Assembly: GCA_030377965.1 (NCBI GenBank)
Contig: JAUCGE010000004.1
Location: 1 to 64,000 of the forward strand
DNA length: 64,000 bases
Direction: 5' to 3'
Origin: Desulfobacterales bacterium HSG16
GTDB lineage: Bacteria; Desulfobacterota; Desulfobacteria; Desulfobacterales; HSG16
Shown here piece after piece: positions 17,700-27,677 of this stretch. The notes below the pieces were generated by a model. It had not been told where the DNA came from, searched no databases, and was given only the letters and a program-made list of their open reading frames with translations. Within the stretch, counting starts at the first letter, position 1; every line of letters begins with the position of its first letter. A program made the position numbers and the translations under genes.

Positions 17700-18721
17700 G
17701 ACTGTCTCCTTATTTCCATTTCCCAGACATGATTACCAAGATCATTCAGACGGACATCCATGTTTAAAAACTGCACAAGTACATCAATATTTGTCGTTGT
17801 ATGGCGTGTTGGTGGAAGAGTACGAATTTTTCCTCCCCCCGAAAGGGCCACAGGCACTATTAACTGGTCAGCCAGATAACGTCCCACCGGGGCTTCGGAC
17901 GCAAGATATTCCCTAACATCCTTGATTGTTGATGCTGCTACCTGTTCAGCACGAACTCCATATTCTCCGAAGCCGGTGAATACTTCGGTTATGGATTCGC
18001 TTTCGATTTCCAATGTCAGAATATTGCCCGGGCCGGGAGAATTTTTCACTTCTTCGATAAAAAGAAATTCTTTATCCCAGTTGAGCTTTTTTGCAATCAC
18101 CTTCAGCTCACGCTTTGCCACATGATCTGGAATTTTGGACACATAGGCTGTGGCTTTACGGCGTACAATTTCCCCCCTTTTGATGATTTCCAGGCCGGAC
18201 AATTTTCCACAAGGCTCGATATGAATGCTAAAGCATCCTCCTCCTGCGGGATAAAAGCCTGGTTTTTCAAGGTCTGCTGTAATTTTTACTCCCATACGAT
18301 TGATCAGGGGTAAAAATGCTTTTTGAAGAAAATCAAAGGGAGGCGCATAAGGATTATGTGTGCCGCCTTCTATGACCAGTTCCGAAGGTCCGTCTGCAAC
18401 CATAAGGGCGGGCAGTACTGTCTGCATCACCAGAGTCGTGCTGCCAGCAGTTCCAACGGCAAACCGATATGAACCTGGCCTTATCTCTTTTGGTTCGAAA
18501 AAAATTTGCTGTGAGCCGATCTGGTTCCCCGAAACTTCTGCATTGCCGATTTGAGTTGCAGCGTTGACTGCGGTCAGGTGCTGTCGCATTAAGCCCGGCT
18601 TTTTACGGCCTGCCCGTATATTTTCTATTGTAAAAGGCTGCCCGGTCACCAGAGACAGAGCCAGGGATGTGCGAAGGATCTGGCCGCCGCCTTCTCCATA
18701 TGAACCGTCGATTGTAATCAT
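17696..18721 (-). CDS. rtcA: RNA 3'-terminal phosphate cyclase
   Basis: 341 residues. It converts RNA 3'-phosphates to 2',3'-cyclic phosphates using ATP. It starts with the signature MITIDGSYGEGGGQILRTSL. GRKKPGLMRQHL and GTAGSTTLVMQTVLPAL are conserved, and the adenylylated His is about residue 307 in TRHTTTN. First gene of an rtcA-rtcB operon. In E. coli the rtc operon is controlled by the CARF-type sigma-54 activator RtcR. No rtcR is in the window, but a sigma-54-like site lies about 105 bp upstream. Confidence 0.94.
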   Translation of the reverse strand: MITIDGSYGEGGGQILRTSLALSLVTGQPFTIENIRAGRKKPGLMRQHLTAVNAATQIGNAEVSGNQIGSQQIFFEPKEIRPGSYRFAVGTAGSTTLVMQTVLPALMVADGPSELVIEGGTHNPYAPPFDFLQKAFLPLINRMGVKITADLEKPGFYPAGGGCFSIHIEPCGKLSGLEIIKRGEIVRRKATAYVSKIPDHVAKRELKVIAKKLNWDKEFLFIEEVKNSPGPGNILTLEIESESITEVFTGFGEYGVRAEQVAASTIKDVREYLASEAPVGRYLADQLIVPVALSGGGKIRTLPPTRHTTTNIDVLVQFLNMDVRLNDLGNHVWEMEIRRQS

Positions 18722-18825
18722 CTGGTTTGTTCCCCCCTATGTAATATAATTTATTTTCACGGTTTCACGTTCAAAACGTCTGCTGACCGCATCTTTGGCC
18801 AGGCAAACTACCTATTCATATTTAT

Positions 18826-18843
18826 AAGCACGTTGTGTGCCAG
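18826..18843 (-). promoter_or_regulatory. Sigma-54 promoter upstream of rtcA
   Basis: On the minus strand the sequence reads CTGGCACACAACGTGCTT, with GG and GC separated by exactly 10 bp. This fits the -24/-12 consensus TGGCAC-N5-TTGC with one mismatch (GTGC for TTGC). It points at rtcA, whose start is about 105 bp downstream. Known RtcR/sigma-54 control of rtcBA in other bacteria supports it. Confidence 0.55.
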
Positions 18844-19040
18844 GATATGCAGAGATGATTTATTCTTTGGCAGTATCAGATATCAGAAATAATCTGCACA
18901 TAGGTTTTATAACACTTTCTCATAGTCAATATTTTCGATGCTTCCCCGTTACCTGGAGTACAGTGAGTTTTTGAGGTTCTGGAAATTTTATGTGCAGAAA
19001 TTTATGTAAAGATATTATCACATCTTGCCTGAAAAATCGA

Positions 19041-19059
19041 GCAGGATTTGTAATCCTGC
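19041..19059. other. Small perfect hairpin upstream of gyrA
   Basis: GCAGGATT (19041-19048), loop TGT, AATCCTGC (19052-19059). There is no T-run after it. It could be an operator or an RNA hairpin in a long gyrA leader. Function unknown. Confidence 0.4.
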
Positions 19060-19251
19060 ATATATCTATAAATTAATATATCATACATAGAATTTTCAAT
19101 AAGCAATCCGGAAATCAAACAGAATATGAAATTTTTTGTCCCGGATTTTATCAAAGCAACCAATTTGTTATTTGTATTGCAGCCTGTAATATGATATGAG
19201 TTTTCCTTTATCGTTAATGATGATAATTAATAAAAGAACTGGATATAAATC

Positions 19252-21903
19252 ATGATGGATTCAGACAGACTGACTGACATAAGCATAGAAAAAGAGATGA
19301 AAAAATCATATCTCGACTATGCTATGAGCGTGATTATCGGAAGAGCGCTTCCTGATGTACGCGATGGCTTGAAACCGGTTCATCGCCGGATTCTTTTTGC
19401 CATGCACGAACTGAAGAACGACTGGAACAAGGCGTATAAAAAATCAGCCCGTATCGTGGGTGATTGTATCGGTAAATACCACCCTCACGGTGACACAGCC
19501 GTTTATGATACAATCGTCCGCATGGCACAGCATTTTTCCCTCCGCTACCCTATGGTGGACGGTCAGGGAAATTTCGGTTCTGTGGATGGTGATCCTCCTG
19601 CTGCCATGCGTTATACCGAAATCAGGATGACACGTATTACTCACCAGATTATGGAAGATCTGGAGAAAGAAACAGTCGAGTTCACTCCAAACTATGATGA
19701 ATCTCTTTCCGAGCCAACTGTTCTGCCTTCCATGATTCCTTCACTTCTGATCAACGGATCTTCAGGCATAGCAGTTGGAATGGCAACGAACATTCCACCC
19801 CATAATCTATCCGAGGTCATAAGCGGGATCAAGGCCATGATCGACAATCCGGATATCGAATTGAAAGACCTGATCCAACTGATTCCCGGCCCTGATTTTC
19901 CCACAGCAGGAATAATTCACGGCACTGCGGGAATTCATTCTGCATATAAGACAGGACGGGGTATTATCCGGGTTCGGGCCAAGACTGGAATCGAAGAGGA
20001 GAAGAAAAAAGGCGGTGAAACCATTGTGGTGACAGAGCTTCCTTATCAGGTGAACAAGGCCAGGCTCGTCGAAAAAATCGCAACCTTGATGAAACACAAG
20101 GATATAGAAGGAATCCGTTATATCCGGGATGAGTCCGACAGGGAAGGCATGCGAATTGCAATGGGAGTCAAGAGGGATCACAATGCAGAGGTCGTGATCA
20201 ACCAGTTGTACAAGCATACACAGATGGAAAACAGCTTTGGCATAATATTTCTGGCAGTGGTCAACAATCGGCCAAAGGTACTGAGTCTGAAAGAATTGCT
20301 GACCCATTTCATTGCCCATCGCAAGGAAATAATCATTCGCAGAACCAAGTTTGATTTGAAAAAAGCTGAAGAAAAAGCTCATATCCTTGAAGGTCTCAAA
20401 ATCGCTCTGGACAATCTTGATGCAGTGGTAGCAATGATCCGCAGCTCAAAAAATTCTGCCGAGGCAAAGGAAAAGCTGGTAGAAAATTTTGGTTTGACCC
20501 AAATTCAGGCCCAGGCCATCCTTGACATGCGCCTGCACAGATTGACAGGGCTTGAACGTGAAAAAATCATAGAAGAATATGAAAGTATTTTAAAAGATAT
20601 TGCCAAATACAAAGAAATACTCGGCAGCGATTACCTGGTTTTCGAAATCGTGAAAAGTGAACTCGACACAATTCAGGCCGAGTTCGGGGATGAACGACGC
20701 ACGAAAATTATGGAAGCTTCACGGGAAATCACAATTGAAGACATGATTACCCAGGAAGATATGGTTGTTACCGTATCCAAAACCGGTTATATCAAAAGAA
20801 CTCCCCTAACAGTCTATCAGAACCAGAGACGCGGCGGCAAAGGGAAAACCGGGATGACCACCCGTGAAGAGGATTTTGTGGAACATCTTTTTGTGGCATC
20901 CACTCATGACACTTTCCTCTTTTTCACTAATATGGGCAAGGTTTACTGGTGCAAAGTCTACCAAATTCCCCAGGCAGGCCGCACAGCCCAGGGTAAAGCC
21001 CTTGTAAACCACCTGAATCTGGATAAAAACGAAAAAGTTACAGCTGTACTTGATGTCAAGGCATTTGAACCTGGCCACAATATCATGATGGCCACTCGAA
21101 ACGGCCTGGTCAAAAAAACCGATCTCATGGCATTCTCAAGGCCCCGCGTAAACGGCATAATAGCCATAGGATTGAGACCGGGAGATGAACTCATATCCGC
21201 TAAAATTACCGACGGGCAGATGAATATTTTCCTAGGCTCGGCTCAGGGTAAGGCGATCAGGTTTAAAGAATCAGATATCCGCTCGACGGGCAGAACAGCT
21301 ATCGGAGTATTCGGTATGCGACTGGCCAAAAATGATCGAATTATGGGCATGGAAGTTCTGGGTGAGGATCAGACTCTTTTCACCGCGACCGTAAATGGTT
21401 TTGGAAAAAGAACTTCCGTGGATGAATATCCGACCCAGAGAAGAGGCGGTAAAGGTGTCATAACGATCAAAACAAGCGAACGAAACGGCCTTGTCATAAG
21501 CATCATTCTGGTAAAAGCAGATGAAGATCTTATGCTCATAACCGATACTGGCAGAATAATACGTATGCCCATAAGCAGTATCAATGTGATCAGCCGGAAT
21601 ACCCAGGGGGTAAAACTCATGGGGCTTTCAAACGGAGAGCAGGTGGTTGGTGCAGCTAAACTCGCTGAAGGGGAAGAGAACGAAGAAGGCGAAGAACATG
21701 ATCAGGACGATGGAAACGGTGAAGATGCTTCTGCTGAGGCTGAAGGCTCAGGGGAAAACGAATCCGAAGAATCGTCTCAAGACAGCCAGGTAGAAGAACA
21801 GGGAGAAGTAGAAGAATCTGTTCATGACCTGGAAAATAAATCCGAAGATCGGAAAGAAAAATCAGGAGATCAGAAAGATGAATCCGAGCAAGAACCCGAA
21901 TGA
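19252..21903 (+). CDS. gyrA: DNA gyrase subunit A
   Basis: 883 residues. It is the DNA cleavage/rejoining subunit of gyrase. Active-site Tyr is about residue 121 in AMRYTEIRM. The quinolone region reads [11 protein letters not shown], with Thr at the E. coli Ser83 position and Asp at 87. The C-terminal beta-pinwheel contains the GyrA box QRRGGKG (about 524) and a second TQRRGGKG (about 727). Unusually, it ends in a tail of about 80 residues rich in Glu, Asp, Ser and Gln from about residue 803. The tail's coding region contains the ribosome site and start of gpsA. gyrB is not in the window. Confidence 0.96.
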   Translation: MMDSDRLTDISIEKEMKKSYLDYAMSVIIGRALPDVRDGLKPVHRRILFAMHELKNDWNKAYKKSARIVGDCIGKYHPHGDTAVYDTIVRMAQHFSLRYPMVDGQGNFGSVDGDPPAAMRYTEIRMTRITHQIMEDLEKETVEFTPNYDESLSEPTVLPSMIPSLLINGSSGIAVGMATNIPPHNLSEVISGIKAMIDNPDIELKDLIQLIPGPDFPTAGIIHGTAGIHSAYKTGRGIIRVRAKTGIEEEKKKGGETIVVTELPYQVNKARLVEKIATLMKHKDIEGIRYIRDESDREGMRIAMGVKRDHNAEVVINQLYKHTQMENSFGIIFLAVVNNRPKVLSLKELLTHFIAHRKEIIIRRTKFDLKKAEEKAHILEGLKIALDNLDAVVAMIRSSKNSAEAKEKLVENFGLTQIQAQAILDMRLHRLTGLEREKIIEEYESILKDIAKYKEILGSDYLVFEIVKSELDTIQAEFGDERRTKIMEASREITIEDMITQEDMVVTVSKTGYIKRTPLTVYQNQRRGGKGKTGMTTREEDFVEHLFVASTHDTFLFFTNMGKVYWCKVYQIPQAGRTAQGKALVNHLNLDKNEKVTAVLDVKAFEPGHNIMMATRNGLVKKTDLMAFSRPRVNGIIAIGLRPGDELISAKITDGQMNIFLGSAQGKAIRFKESDIRSTGRTAIGVFGMRLAKNDRIMGMEVLGEDQTLFTATVNGFGKRTSVDEYPTQRRGGKGVITIKTSERNGLVISIILVKADEDLMLITDTGRIIRMPISSINVISRNTQGVKLMGLSNGEQVVGAAKLAEGEENEEGEEHDQDDGNGEDASAEAEGSGENESEESSQDSQVEEQGEVEESVHDLENKSEDRKEKSGDQKDESEQEPE

Positions 21904-22912
21904 TATAAAAATCGGTGTTGCAGGTGCCGGCAGCTGGGGAACAGCCCTTGCCCAGTTGCTGGCAGGCAAAGGTTATGAAATAGACCTTTGGGTTTTTGAA
22001 GAAGATGTGTGCGAACAGATCGAAAAGGAAAGAGAGAACAAAGTTTTTCTGCCAGGTATCAAGCTTGTAGAAAACCTTGTTCCATCCAATGACCTGGACT
22101 CTGTCATTTCCGATAAAGATCTGCTTTTGATCGTTGTGCCTTCCCACACCATGAGAGAAACCACCCAAAAAATGGCAGGGAAATTAGCGAATGACACCAT
22201 AGTTGTCACCGCTTCAAAAGGGATCGAGAACGAAACTCTGCTTACTATGGACGGGGTGATAGGACAGACTCTGCCGGAAATTTTAAGAGAAAATTTTGCA
22301 GTCCTGTCCGGGCCAAGCTTTGCCCGTGAGGTTGCAGAAGCCGTACCCACTGTGGTCACGGCAGCTTCAAAAAATATTGAGACAGCACAATTCGTTCAAC
22401 AGGTTTTTGCAACACCCTCATTCAGAGTTTATGCCAGTGACGATGTGATTGGCGCGGAACTGGGCGGATCTGTGAAAAATGTCATAGCTATTGCAGCAGG
22501 CGTAATAGACGGACTCGGACTTGGTCTCAACACGCGAGCTGCCCTTATCACAAGAGGGCTTGCCGAAATGCGAAGGCTGGGACTGGAAATGGGAGCCAAC
22601 CCCCGCACATTCACAGGCCCTGCCGGCATGGGGGATCTGGTACTAACCTGTACTGGCGATGTCTCCAGAAATCATACCGTAGGAAAAAAAATCGGTCAGG
22701 GCAAAAAGATCAAAGAAATTCTTTCCGAAATGCGTATGGTGGCAGAAGGTGTCAAAAGTGCAAAGTCTATTTTCAACCTGTCGAAAAAGCTCAATGTCGA
22801 GATGCCCATATGTCATGAAGTATATGAAATACTTTATAACGATGCCTCCCCGAAAGAATGTCTGCACCGTCTTATGACAAGGGATTTAAGACATGAACTT
22901 GATGATGTTTGA
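21878..22912 (+). CDS. gpsA: Glycerol-3-phosphate dehydrogenase [NAD(P)+]
   Basis: 344 residues. It makes sn-glycerol 3-phosphate from dihydroxyacetone phosphate for phospholipids. The Rossmann motif is [16 protein letters not shown] near residues 14-29. [30 protein letters not shown] and the [14 protein letters not shown] / [13 protein letters not shown] segments are family signatures. The start chosen is ATG 21878, 9 nt after AGGAG and 26 bp inside the end of gyrA. A frame reaching 21824 lacks a ribosome site. Confidence 0.95.
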   Translation: MNPSKNPNDIKIGVAGAGSWGTALAQLLAGKGYEIDLWVFEEDVCEQIEKERENKVFLPGIKLVENLVPSNDLDSVISDKDLLLIVVPSHTMRETTQKMAGKLANDTIVVTASKGIENETLLTMDGVIGQTLPEILRENFAVLSGPSFAREVAEAVPTVVTAASKNIETAQFVQQVFATPSFRVYASDDVIGAELGGSVKNVIAIAAGVIDGLGLGLNTRAALITRGLAEMRRLGLEMGANPRTFTGPAGMGDLVLTCTGDVSRNHTVGKKIGQGKKIKEILSEMRMVAEGVKSAKSIFNLSKKLNVEMPICHEVYEILYNDASPKECLHRLMTRDLRHELDDV

Positions 22913-22929
22913 TTATTTGGACAACACAG

Positions 22930-24099
22930 TTATTGATGATTTGTCGCGCCTTCAAATCGATAAAACCCAAAAAACAAAATCCCTCCTGCCAATGCGACAA
23001 TGCTGCAAATTCCAAAGACTTTAAACATGCCCATAGATTCGAAAAGATATCCGGTGAAAAAAAATCCGACCATCATGCCAAGCCCGTAGGTTAAAGCGTT
23101 GTTAATGGCCTGCCCCGTTGTTTTAGCAGACTCCGGGGCCAGCGTGTCGATGTACAAAATGCTGCCAACATGGAAAGTTCCGTATGTTACAGCATGGAGC
23201 AACTGTGATAAGAAGATTATCGATGGCGATGATGACATGCTGAGAATCAGCCATCTTACTGATGCTGTCATCAATGAAAAAACAAGGATATGCTCGATTT
23301 TAAATCGTTGGAAAATTTTTCTTGAATTGATCATTATCGCTATTTCAGACGCTGTCCCAAAAGCCCAGCAAAGACCGATAAAAACAGGGCCGCAGCCGAT
23401 TTCTTCAAGGTGGATGGAAAAAAAACCGTAATACGCGCCGTGGCTTACCAGCATTAAAAAAGCACAGAACAGAAAAACTATGGTTTTCGGTTTCGCTAAA
23501 AATTCGGTTTCAACCTTGAAAGCCTTCGTATTCATCACTTTTGTTTCAGGAATTTTCAAAGAAATTACAGCCTGAAGAAAAGATCCTGCAAGTATGGCAA
23601 ATAAAATGACCTTGATTGAGAAAAAATCGATGATCTTTCCAAATATTGCTACCATGATGATAAAAGCTATGGTTCCCCATACCCTGAGACGCCCGTAATC
23701 TTTTTTAGCCTGGCCTAAAACATCTATTGCAAAGGCTTCTAAAAAAGCTATTACAGGGGCATAAAAAATAGTGTAAAAAATAGTGATTATGATCATGAGC
23801 TTGAAATCTTCGGTAAAGATATAAAGTGTCCATATACTGGCACTGACAAAATTGACCAGAATATATATCGGCCTTCTTGCCTGAAAACGATCTGCAACAG
23901 CCCCCCATACCAGAGGAAATATCACGGTTACAACAGACCTGACAGCTGAAATGATTCCAATCTCATGACCTGAAAAACCGATATGATGACAGTACAGGTT
24001 AAACCAGGGTAAAAAAATTCCCAGCATTCCAAAATAGAGAAAATACTGGGAACAGAGAATCGATATCAAAGATTTATTATTAGTGAATTGTTCGTCCAT
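22930..24099 (-). CDS. MFS transporter (LacY/nucleoside-H+ symporter-like, MFS_1-like)
   Basis: 389 residues from ATG 24099; in-frame ATGs at 24132 and 24138 would add up to 13 residues, and none of these starts has a good ribosome site. About twelve membrane helices. WGAVADRFQARRPIY near residue 55-70 is the A-motif-like loop between helices 2 and 3. YGRLRVWGTIAF near 133-145 matches the MFS_1-like/3-phenylpropionate permease group (RxWGSxG-type). The substrate is not evident. It overlaps the end of the upstream HD-domain gene by 20 bp, so they share a transcript. Confidence 0.78.
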   Translation of the reverse strand: MDEQFTNNKSLISILCSQYFLYFGMLGIFLPWFNLYCHHIGFSGHEIGIISAVRSVVTVIFPLVWGAVADRFQARRPIYILVNFVSASIWTLYIFTEDFKLMIIITIFYTIFYAPVIAFLEAFAIDVLGQAKKDYGRLRVWGTIAFIIMVAIFGKIIDFFSIKVILFAILAGSFLQAVISLKIPETKVMNTKAFKVETEFLAKPKTIVFLFCAFLMLVSHGAYYGFFSIHLEEIGCGPVFIGLCWAFGTASEIAIMINSRKIFQRFKIEHILVFSLMTASVRWLILSMSSSPSIIFLSQLLHAVTYGTFHVGSILYIDTLAPESAKTTGQAINNALTYGLGMMVGFFFTGYLFESMGMFKVFGICSIVALAGGILFFGFYRFEGATNHQ

Positions 24100-24982
24100 A
24101 TCGGGTTTTATAGGCTTTCTTAAAAGATTCATGCCCATTTTCGAGCATATGATTTAATTGACTGATGTTTTTTTCCATTGCCAGGTAATAAAGATCCTGG
24201 TCTATACGAAACCTGGATTTGAAATGATTGGGTAAAAAACGGGGCATATTACCCAGGTCATTGTCTATGCGTTTTCTTGTGATCTGGTAAAAAGCGAAGG
24301 TTTTGTCGAAAATATCCATTTCCGTTTCATAGCCTTCTATATTTGCTTCGATAAATTCCTGATAAAGATGGGGCAGTTTTTTTATATAGGTTATATCCCC
24401 GATCTGGCCTATCAGATCAGCGGTTCCCAGCAGTCTTCCCATAAGTTCGATCTGGGGTGTCTTGAACCGGATTTTATCAACGCTGGTATCAAAACCGGTG
24501 CATCTGAGTATGTCTGAACAGTCTTTGATAGATGAAACAAAGAGCCGGTTTTTTAAAAAATACGATTGTAAAAACAGGATGGAACGTTCGATATGTACCA
24601 GAGTGTACTGGCCCCCTGTTCCAGAAGATTCGGTCGTTTTTTGAATATAACCGGTATCATGCATCAATGTTGTTACCATGGCGAGCATGACGTTCTTCTG
24701 ATTGATATGCCAGCCTCCCAGAATGGCACCATGAATTAGACGTATCATCGCCATGAATGCATCTGTTGTATGCCTGAGATTGTGATAATGGGTATTGCAT
24801 TTGAGATATCCGGGATATTGTCCCGCAAAGAGCCGTAGAATATCGTCGAACACCTTGTCAAGTGTTTCACAATCAAAATCAGGGAACATCCTTGCTATAA
24901 TACCCCTGACTTCGGCCATTACACAGAAAGGGTCGTTCATATCCACCAGATCGCATACGTGAATGTCATTGTCCAGGCCCAT
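24080..24982 (-). CDS. HD-fold phosphodiesterase, class I cyclic-nucleotide PDE-like
   Basis: 300 residues. The order of motifs resembles class I 3',5'-cyclic nucleotide phosphodiesterases: THYHNLRHTTDAFMAM near 64-79 (compare YHNxxHAxDV) and LMHDTGYIQ near 106-114 (compare HDxxHxG), then LLGTADLIGQ near 185-194 with a further metal Asp. Metal-dependent hydrolysis of a cyclic nucleotide or other phosphoester is likely, but the substrate is unknown. Coupled to the MFS gene by a 20-bp overlap, so the transporter may carry a related molecule (weak inference). Confidence 0.65.
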   Translation of the reverse strand: MGLDNDIHVCDLVDMNDPFCVMAEVRGIIARMFPDFDCETLDKVFDDILRLFAGQYPGYLKCNTHYHNLRHTTDAFMAMIRLIHGAILGGWHINQKNVMLAMVTTLMHDTGYIQKTTESSGTGGQYTLVHIERSILFLQSYFLKNRLFVSSIKDCSDILRCTGFDTSVDKIRFKTPQIELMGRLLGTADLIGQIGDITYIKKLPHLYQEFIEANIEGYETEMDIFDKTFAFYQITRKRIDNDLGNMPRFLPNHFKSRFRIDQDLYYLAMEKNISQLNHMLENGHESFKKAYKTRYGRTIH

Positions 24983-25106
24983 AATGCAAAATCCTTTTTT
25001 TCAAAATATATCTGATAACAAAAATATGTCGATAATATCTATTATACAATTTCAAGGGCAGGTATTGCAAATCAAGGGGTAAGTGTTTTTATCAGACATA
25101 TGAAAT

Positions 25107-25742
25107 TCAACGCTTTTCGAGCATGAGCCGTATGCCGAGTCCCACCAGAATCATGCCGCAAAAACCTTCTGTCATTCGTCGGACAGATGCTTTTTCGACA
25201 AATCGTCTGGATTTGTCCAGAAAAGCGGACAGTCCGCAAAGCCAGCAGATGGCCATAATATAATGAATGCTGGCAAGAATCATGGATTTTATAATGACAT
25301 TGTCACCAGGCCCTATAAACTGGGGCAGAAAAGCAAGGTAAAAAATCGCTACCTTTGGATTGAGAACATTTGTGAAAAAACCTTCTGTCAGGCATTTACG
25401 AACGGAAGTCAATTTTTCAAAATTTTCATCGTTTTTATCATCATCTGCCTCCGATTTTACAGCACTTCGTATGGACTGAAAACCGAGCCAGACCAGATAA
25501 AAGGCTCCCACAGTCTTGATTACATGAAAAAGTGCTGCCGAGTGCATCAGGATAATGGAAACGCCGAGTCCTGACAGAAGAGCATGGACAAAAAGCCCGG
25601 AACAGATGCCGAATGTCGTGGCAATACCGTCTTTGCGGCTGCCCCGGATCACATTCCGAAGCACAAGCATAGTATCAGCTCCGGGGGTTATCGTAAGTAC
25701 GGCAGCTACTATCATGAATGCAAAAACTTGGGAATCGAACAT
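25107..25742 (-). CDS. LysE family amino-acid exporter
   Basis: 211 residues with about six membrane helices. The N-terminal TITPGADTMLVLRN near residues 17-30 is the LysE/RhtB signature (TPGP-like). GLFVHALLSGLGVS and YLVWLGFQSIRS follow as usual. LNPKVAIFYLAFLPQFI near 122-138 is also diagnostic. It exports an amino acid or related metabolite, substrate unknown. Well-placed AAAGGAG before the start. About 125 bp separate it from the PDE-like gene. Confidence 0.9.
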   Translation of the reverse strand: MFDSQVFAFMIVAAVLTITPGADTMLVLRNVIRGSRKDGIATTFGICSGLFVHALLSGLGVSIILMHSAALFHVIKTVGAFYLVWLGFQSIRSAVKSEADDDKNDENFEKLTSVRKCLTEGFFTNVLNPKVAIFYLAFLPQFIGPGDNVIIKSMILASIHYIMAICWLCGLSAFLDKSRRFVEKASVRRMTEGFCGMILVGLGIRLMLEKR

Positions 25743-25993
25743 ATTTATCTCCTTTTTTCATATCAATCTTATCAGCAATATCAGCATTCTTTATTTTTTC
25801 CAAAGTTAATTTACATTTTTTGTGGAGTTTGAATTTTTTTTTAGATCATTCCAGGAATTGACCGACAGCGAAATCCAACATTTTTTGCAACAATTCGCAA
25901 TCTCAAAAACCCTGCTTTCCACCCGGCAAACAGGGATTGTATTTTGCTGCCGGATTATGATATAAATCATTTTATAAACCTAAAGGAAAAAAT

Positions 25994-26680
25994 ATGAGCA
26001 AAAAGAAGCGAACAAAGCAGCTCGGAACAGACGAACCGTTTCTCCGCCTGATGGGGATCGGAGGCCCGGCAGTGTTAAAACTGCTGGGCATAGCGCCGGA
26101 GGAAGCTGAAAAATACACTTTTCGAGCCGTGGTACTCAAGGAAAAACGGATGGAACCCGACACGGAAGCTATTCCTTTGCTGGAAGGCGGCGGAAAACGG
26201 GTTTATATCGAATTTCAAGGATATGCGGATAAATTCATCCGATATAGACTGGTGTCGAGGATTACGCTTGCATGTACTCAGGACAAATTTGAAAACCAGG
26301 TCGTTGCCGGGATTATATATACGGATAAAGCTTACAAAACAGCGGCCATTTCGGTAAAAGCCTTCAGCGAAGAAGCTGGTACGGAACTTGCGAAATCGTT
26401 TCAGGAAATTGTATTGACGGATTATACGGAAGAAAAACTTGTTGCAATCGATCCGAGATTGATCGTTCTTGCTCCGTTTACCGTATCCCTGACAATGGAC
26501 AAAGCAGAACTCCTTTCTAAGAGCCGCGATTGGAAACGGGAAATAAATAAAGTTTACTCCAGGCAGTCTGCTAAAGATGCCTTGAACGTAACAGGTCTGT
26601 TTATCATAAACAGATTTCGAAACATAACCAGAGAGGAGGTGATCTCCATGCTCGACAGGAACGTTCTTTCAAAAGTATAA
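25994..26680 (+). CDS. Rpn/DUF2887-type PD-(D/E)XK nuclease-fold protein
   Basis: 228 residues. The core RVYIEFQGYADKFIRYRLVSR near 69-89 matches the DUF2887/Rpn (recombination-promoting nuclease, transposase-like PD-(D/E)XK) group, where (E)xQ follows the active-site strand. LVAGI-type and LTDYTEEKL segments follow. These genes often occur in many copies in cyanobacteria and large Desulfobacterota genomes and are linked to RecA-independent recombination in E. coli Rpn proteins. Stands alone between divergent and accessory genes, preceded by AAAGGAAA. Confidence 0.65.
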   Translation: MSKKKRTKQLGTDEPFLRLMGIGGPAVLKLLGIAPEEAEKYTFRAVVLKEKRMEPDTEAIPLLEGGGKRVYIEFQGYADKFIRYRLVSRITLACTQDKFENQVVAGIIYTDKAYKTAAISVKAFSEEAGTELAKSFQEIVLTDYTEEKLVAIDPRLIVLAPFTVSLTMDKAELLSKSRDWKREINKVYSRQSAKDALNVTGLFIINRFRNITREEVISMLDRNVLSKV

Positions 26681-26876
26681 CCGGATTTGGATACAGATAA
26701 TATGGCTGAAATGTCTTTGCCTCTGTATTCTTAATCACCAGGGTGGACTTATCCTTAACTTTACAAATATTTATGGAATATTTGATTGAGCGGAGGAAAC
26801 ATTTGGCAAAAATGGCTGAATGTGGTATGATTTTTATAAATTATTCGACAATATTCCAAAATTAAAGGAAAATGAC

Positions 26877-27125
26877 ATGACCACGATCATCGCTGATCAC
26901 ATCAAAGGCAGTGAAATTCCTTCGTCCTGGGTACGTGCGATAGAAATTGACCCGGGGGAAACTTTTCGGGTGATTTTGGAACCGGAGAAGGGATTGACCA
27001 AAAAAGAGCGCCATCAACTGCTGGATATGTTGGAGAGGTTTGATGGGTATGAGGATTCGGAAGCATGGATCAGAGAGATAAAATCCGCTCGCACTCGGTC
27101 AGAATTAAAGGTTCCCCTCTGCTAA
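26877..27125 (+). CDS. Putative antitoxin of a VapBC-type pair
   Basis: 82 residues from ATG 26877 (MTTIIADHIKGSEIPSSW), behind AAAGGA at 26863. A frame open to 26820 lacks a ribosome site. It is a small charged protein ending just before the PIN-domain gene, whose ATG follows its TAA directly. No clear DNA-binding fold is visible at the N-terminus. The antitoxin role is inferred from position and size. Confidence 0.65.
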   Translation: MTTIIADHIKGSEIPSSWVRAIEIDPGETFRVILEPEKGLTKKERHQLLDMLERFDGYEDSEAWIREIKSARTRSELKVPLC

Positions 27126-27575
27126 ATGACTTATCTACTTGATACCAATCACTGCATTTATTTGATAAATGGGCTGGAAAAAACGCCTGAAAAGCGTAGC
27201 TGTGAAGAATCTCATGTCATTCAAGCAGTCCGCTCGCTTGATGATGATGAAATCTTGTATATGAGCGAGGTTACTTTAGCGGAGCTTTATTACGGCGCTG
27301 CTCTTTCTAAGCGTGAATCACAAAATATTCAAAAAATCGAAATCCTGACCAAATTTGCAAATCTTTTGTCTTTGACCATTGAAGACTGGAAAATATTTGG
27401 GCGCATCAAGGCACTGCTACGGAAAAAGGGTAAAAAAATGAGTGATTTTGATCTTTTGATCGCTTGCCTTGGCCAAAGAAATCATTGCACGGTTGTGACC
27501 AATGATGAAGGGTTTGATAATCTTCCGGGCCATTTTATGTGGGTTAATTGGGCTGTGACTGGACATGATAATTGA
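27126..27575 (+). CDS. vapC: PIN-domain RNase, VapC-like toxin
   Basis: 149 residues. Acidic active-site residues are D6 (YLLDTNHCIYLI), the Glu in SEVTLAELYYGA (about 53), Asp in KKMSDFDLLIACLG (about 105-107) and TNDEGF (about 125), the standard four-acid PIN set. VapC toxins cleave tRNA or rRNA and are held inactive by VapB. Directly abuts the antitoxin gene. An insert around residues 17-32 makes it a little longer than typical VapC. Confidence 0.85.
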   Translation: MTYLLDTNHCIYLINGLEKTPEKRSCEESHVIQAVRSLDDDEILYMSEVTLAELYYGAALSKRESQNIQKIEILTKFANLLSLTIEDWKIFGRIKALLRKKGKKMSDFDLLIACLGQRNHCTVVTNDEGFDNLPGHFMWVNWAVTGHDN

Positions 27576-27677
27576 TGAATCTTTCTGCCGTCAATGGGAT
27601 TGTACATGATCAATTTGAAGTGCTTAATTTTATTCTGAAAAATCACATGATTTTCACCACATGAGTTTTCGATGGTC

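Larger units (their letters stand above)
18722..19251. other. 530-bp divergent regulatory region between rtcA and gyrA
   Basis: No gene seen. It holds the sigma-54-like site for rtcA (18826-18843) and a perfect small hairpin (19041-19059), and it must contain the gyrA promoter. A TTGTTA/TATGAT pair near 19167-19196 is possible but poorly spaced. The rest is AT-rich without recognised structure. Confidence 0.4.

Noticed and set aside
19041-19059. Terminator upstream of gyrA
   Set aside because: The perfect hairpin has no T-run on either side and no gene ending nearby, so it is listed only as a hairpin.
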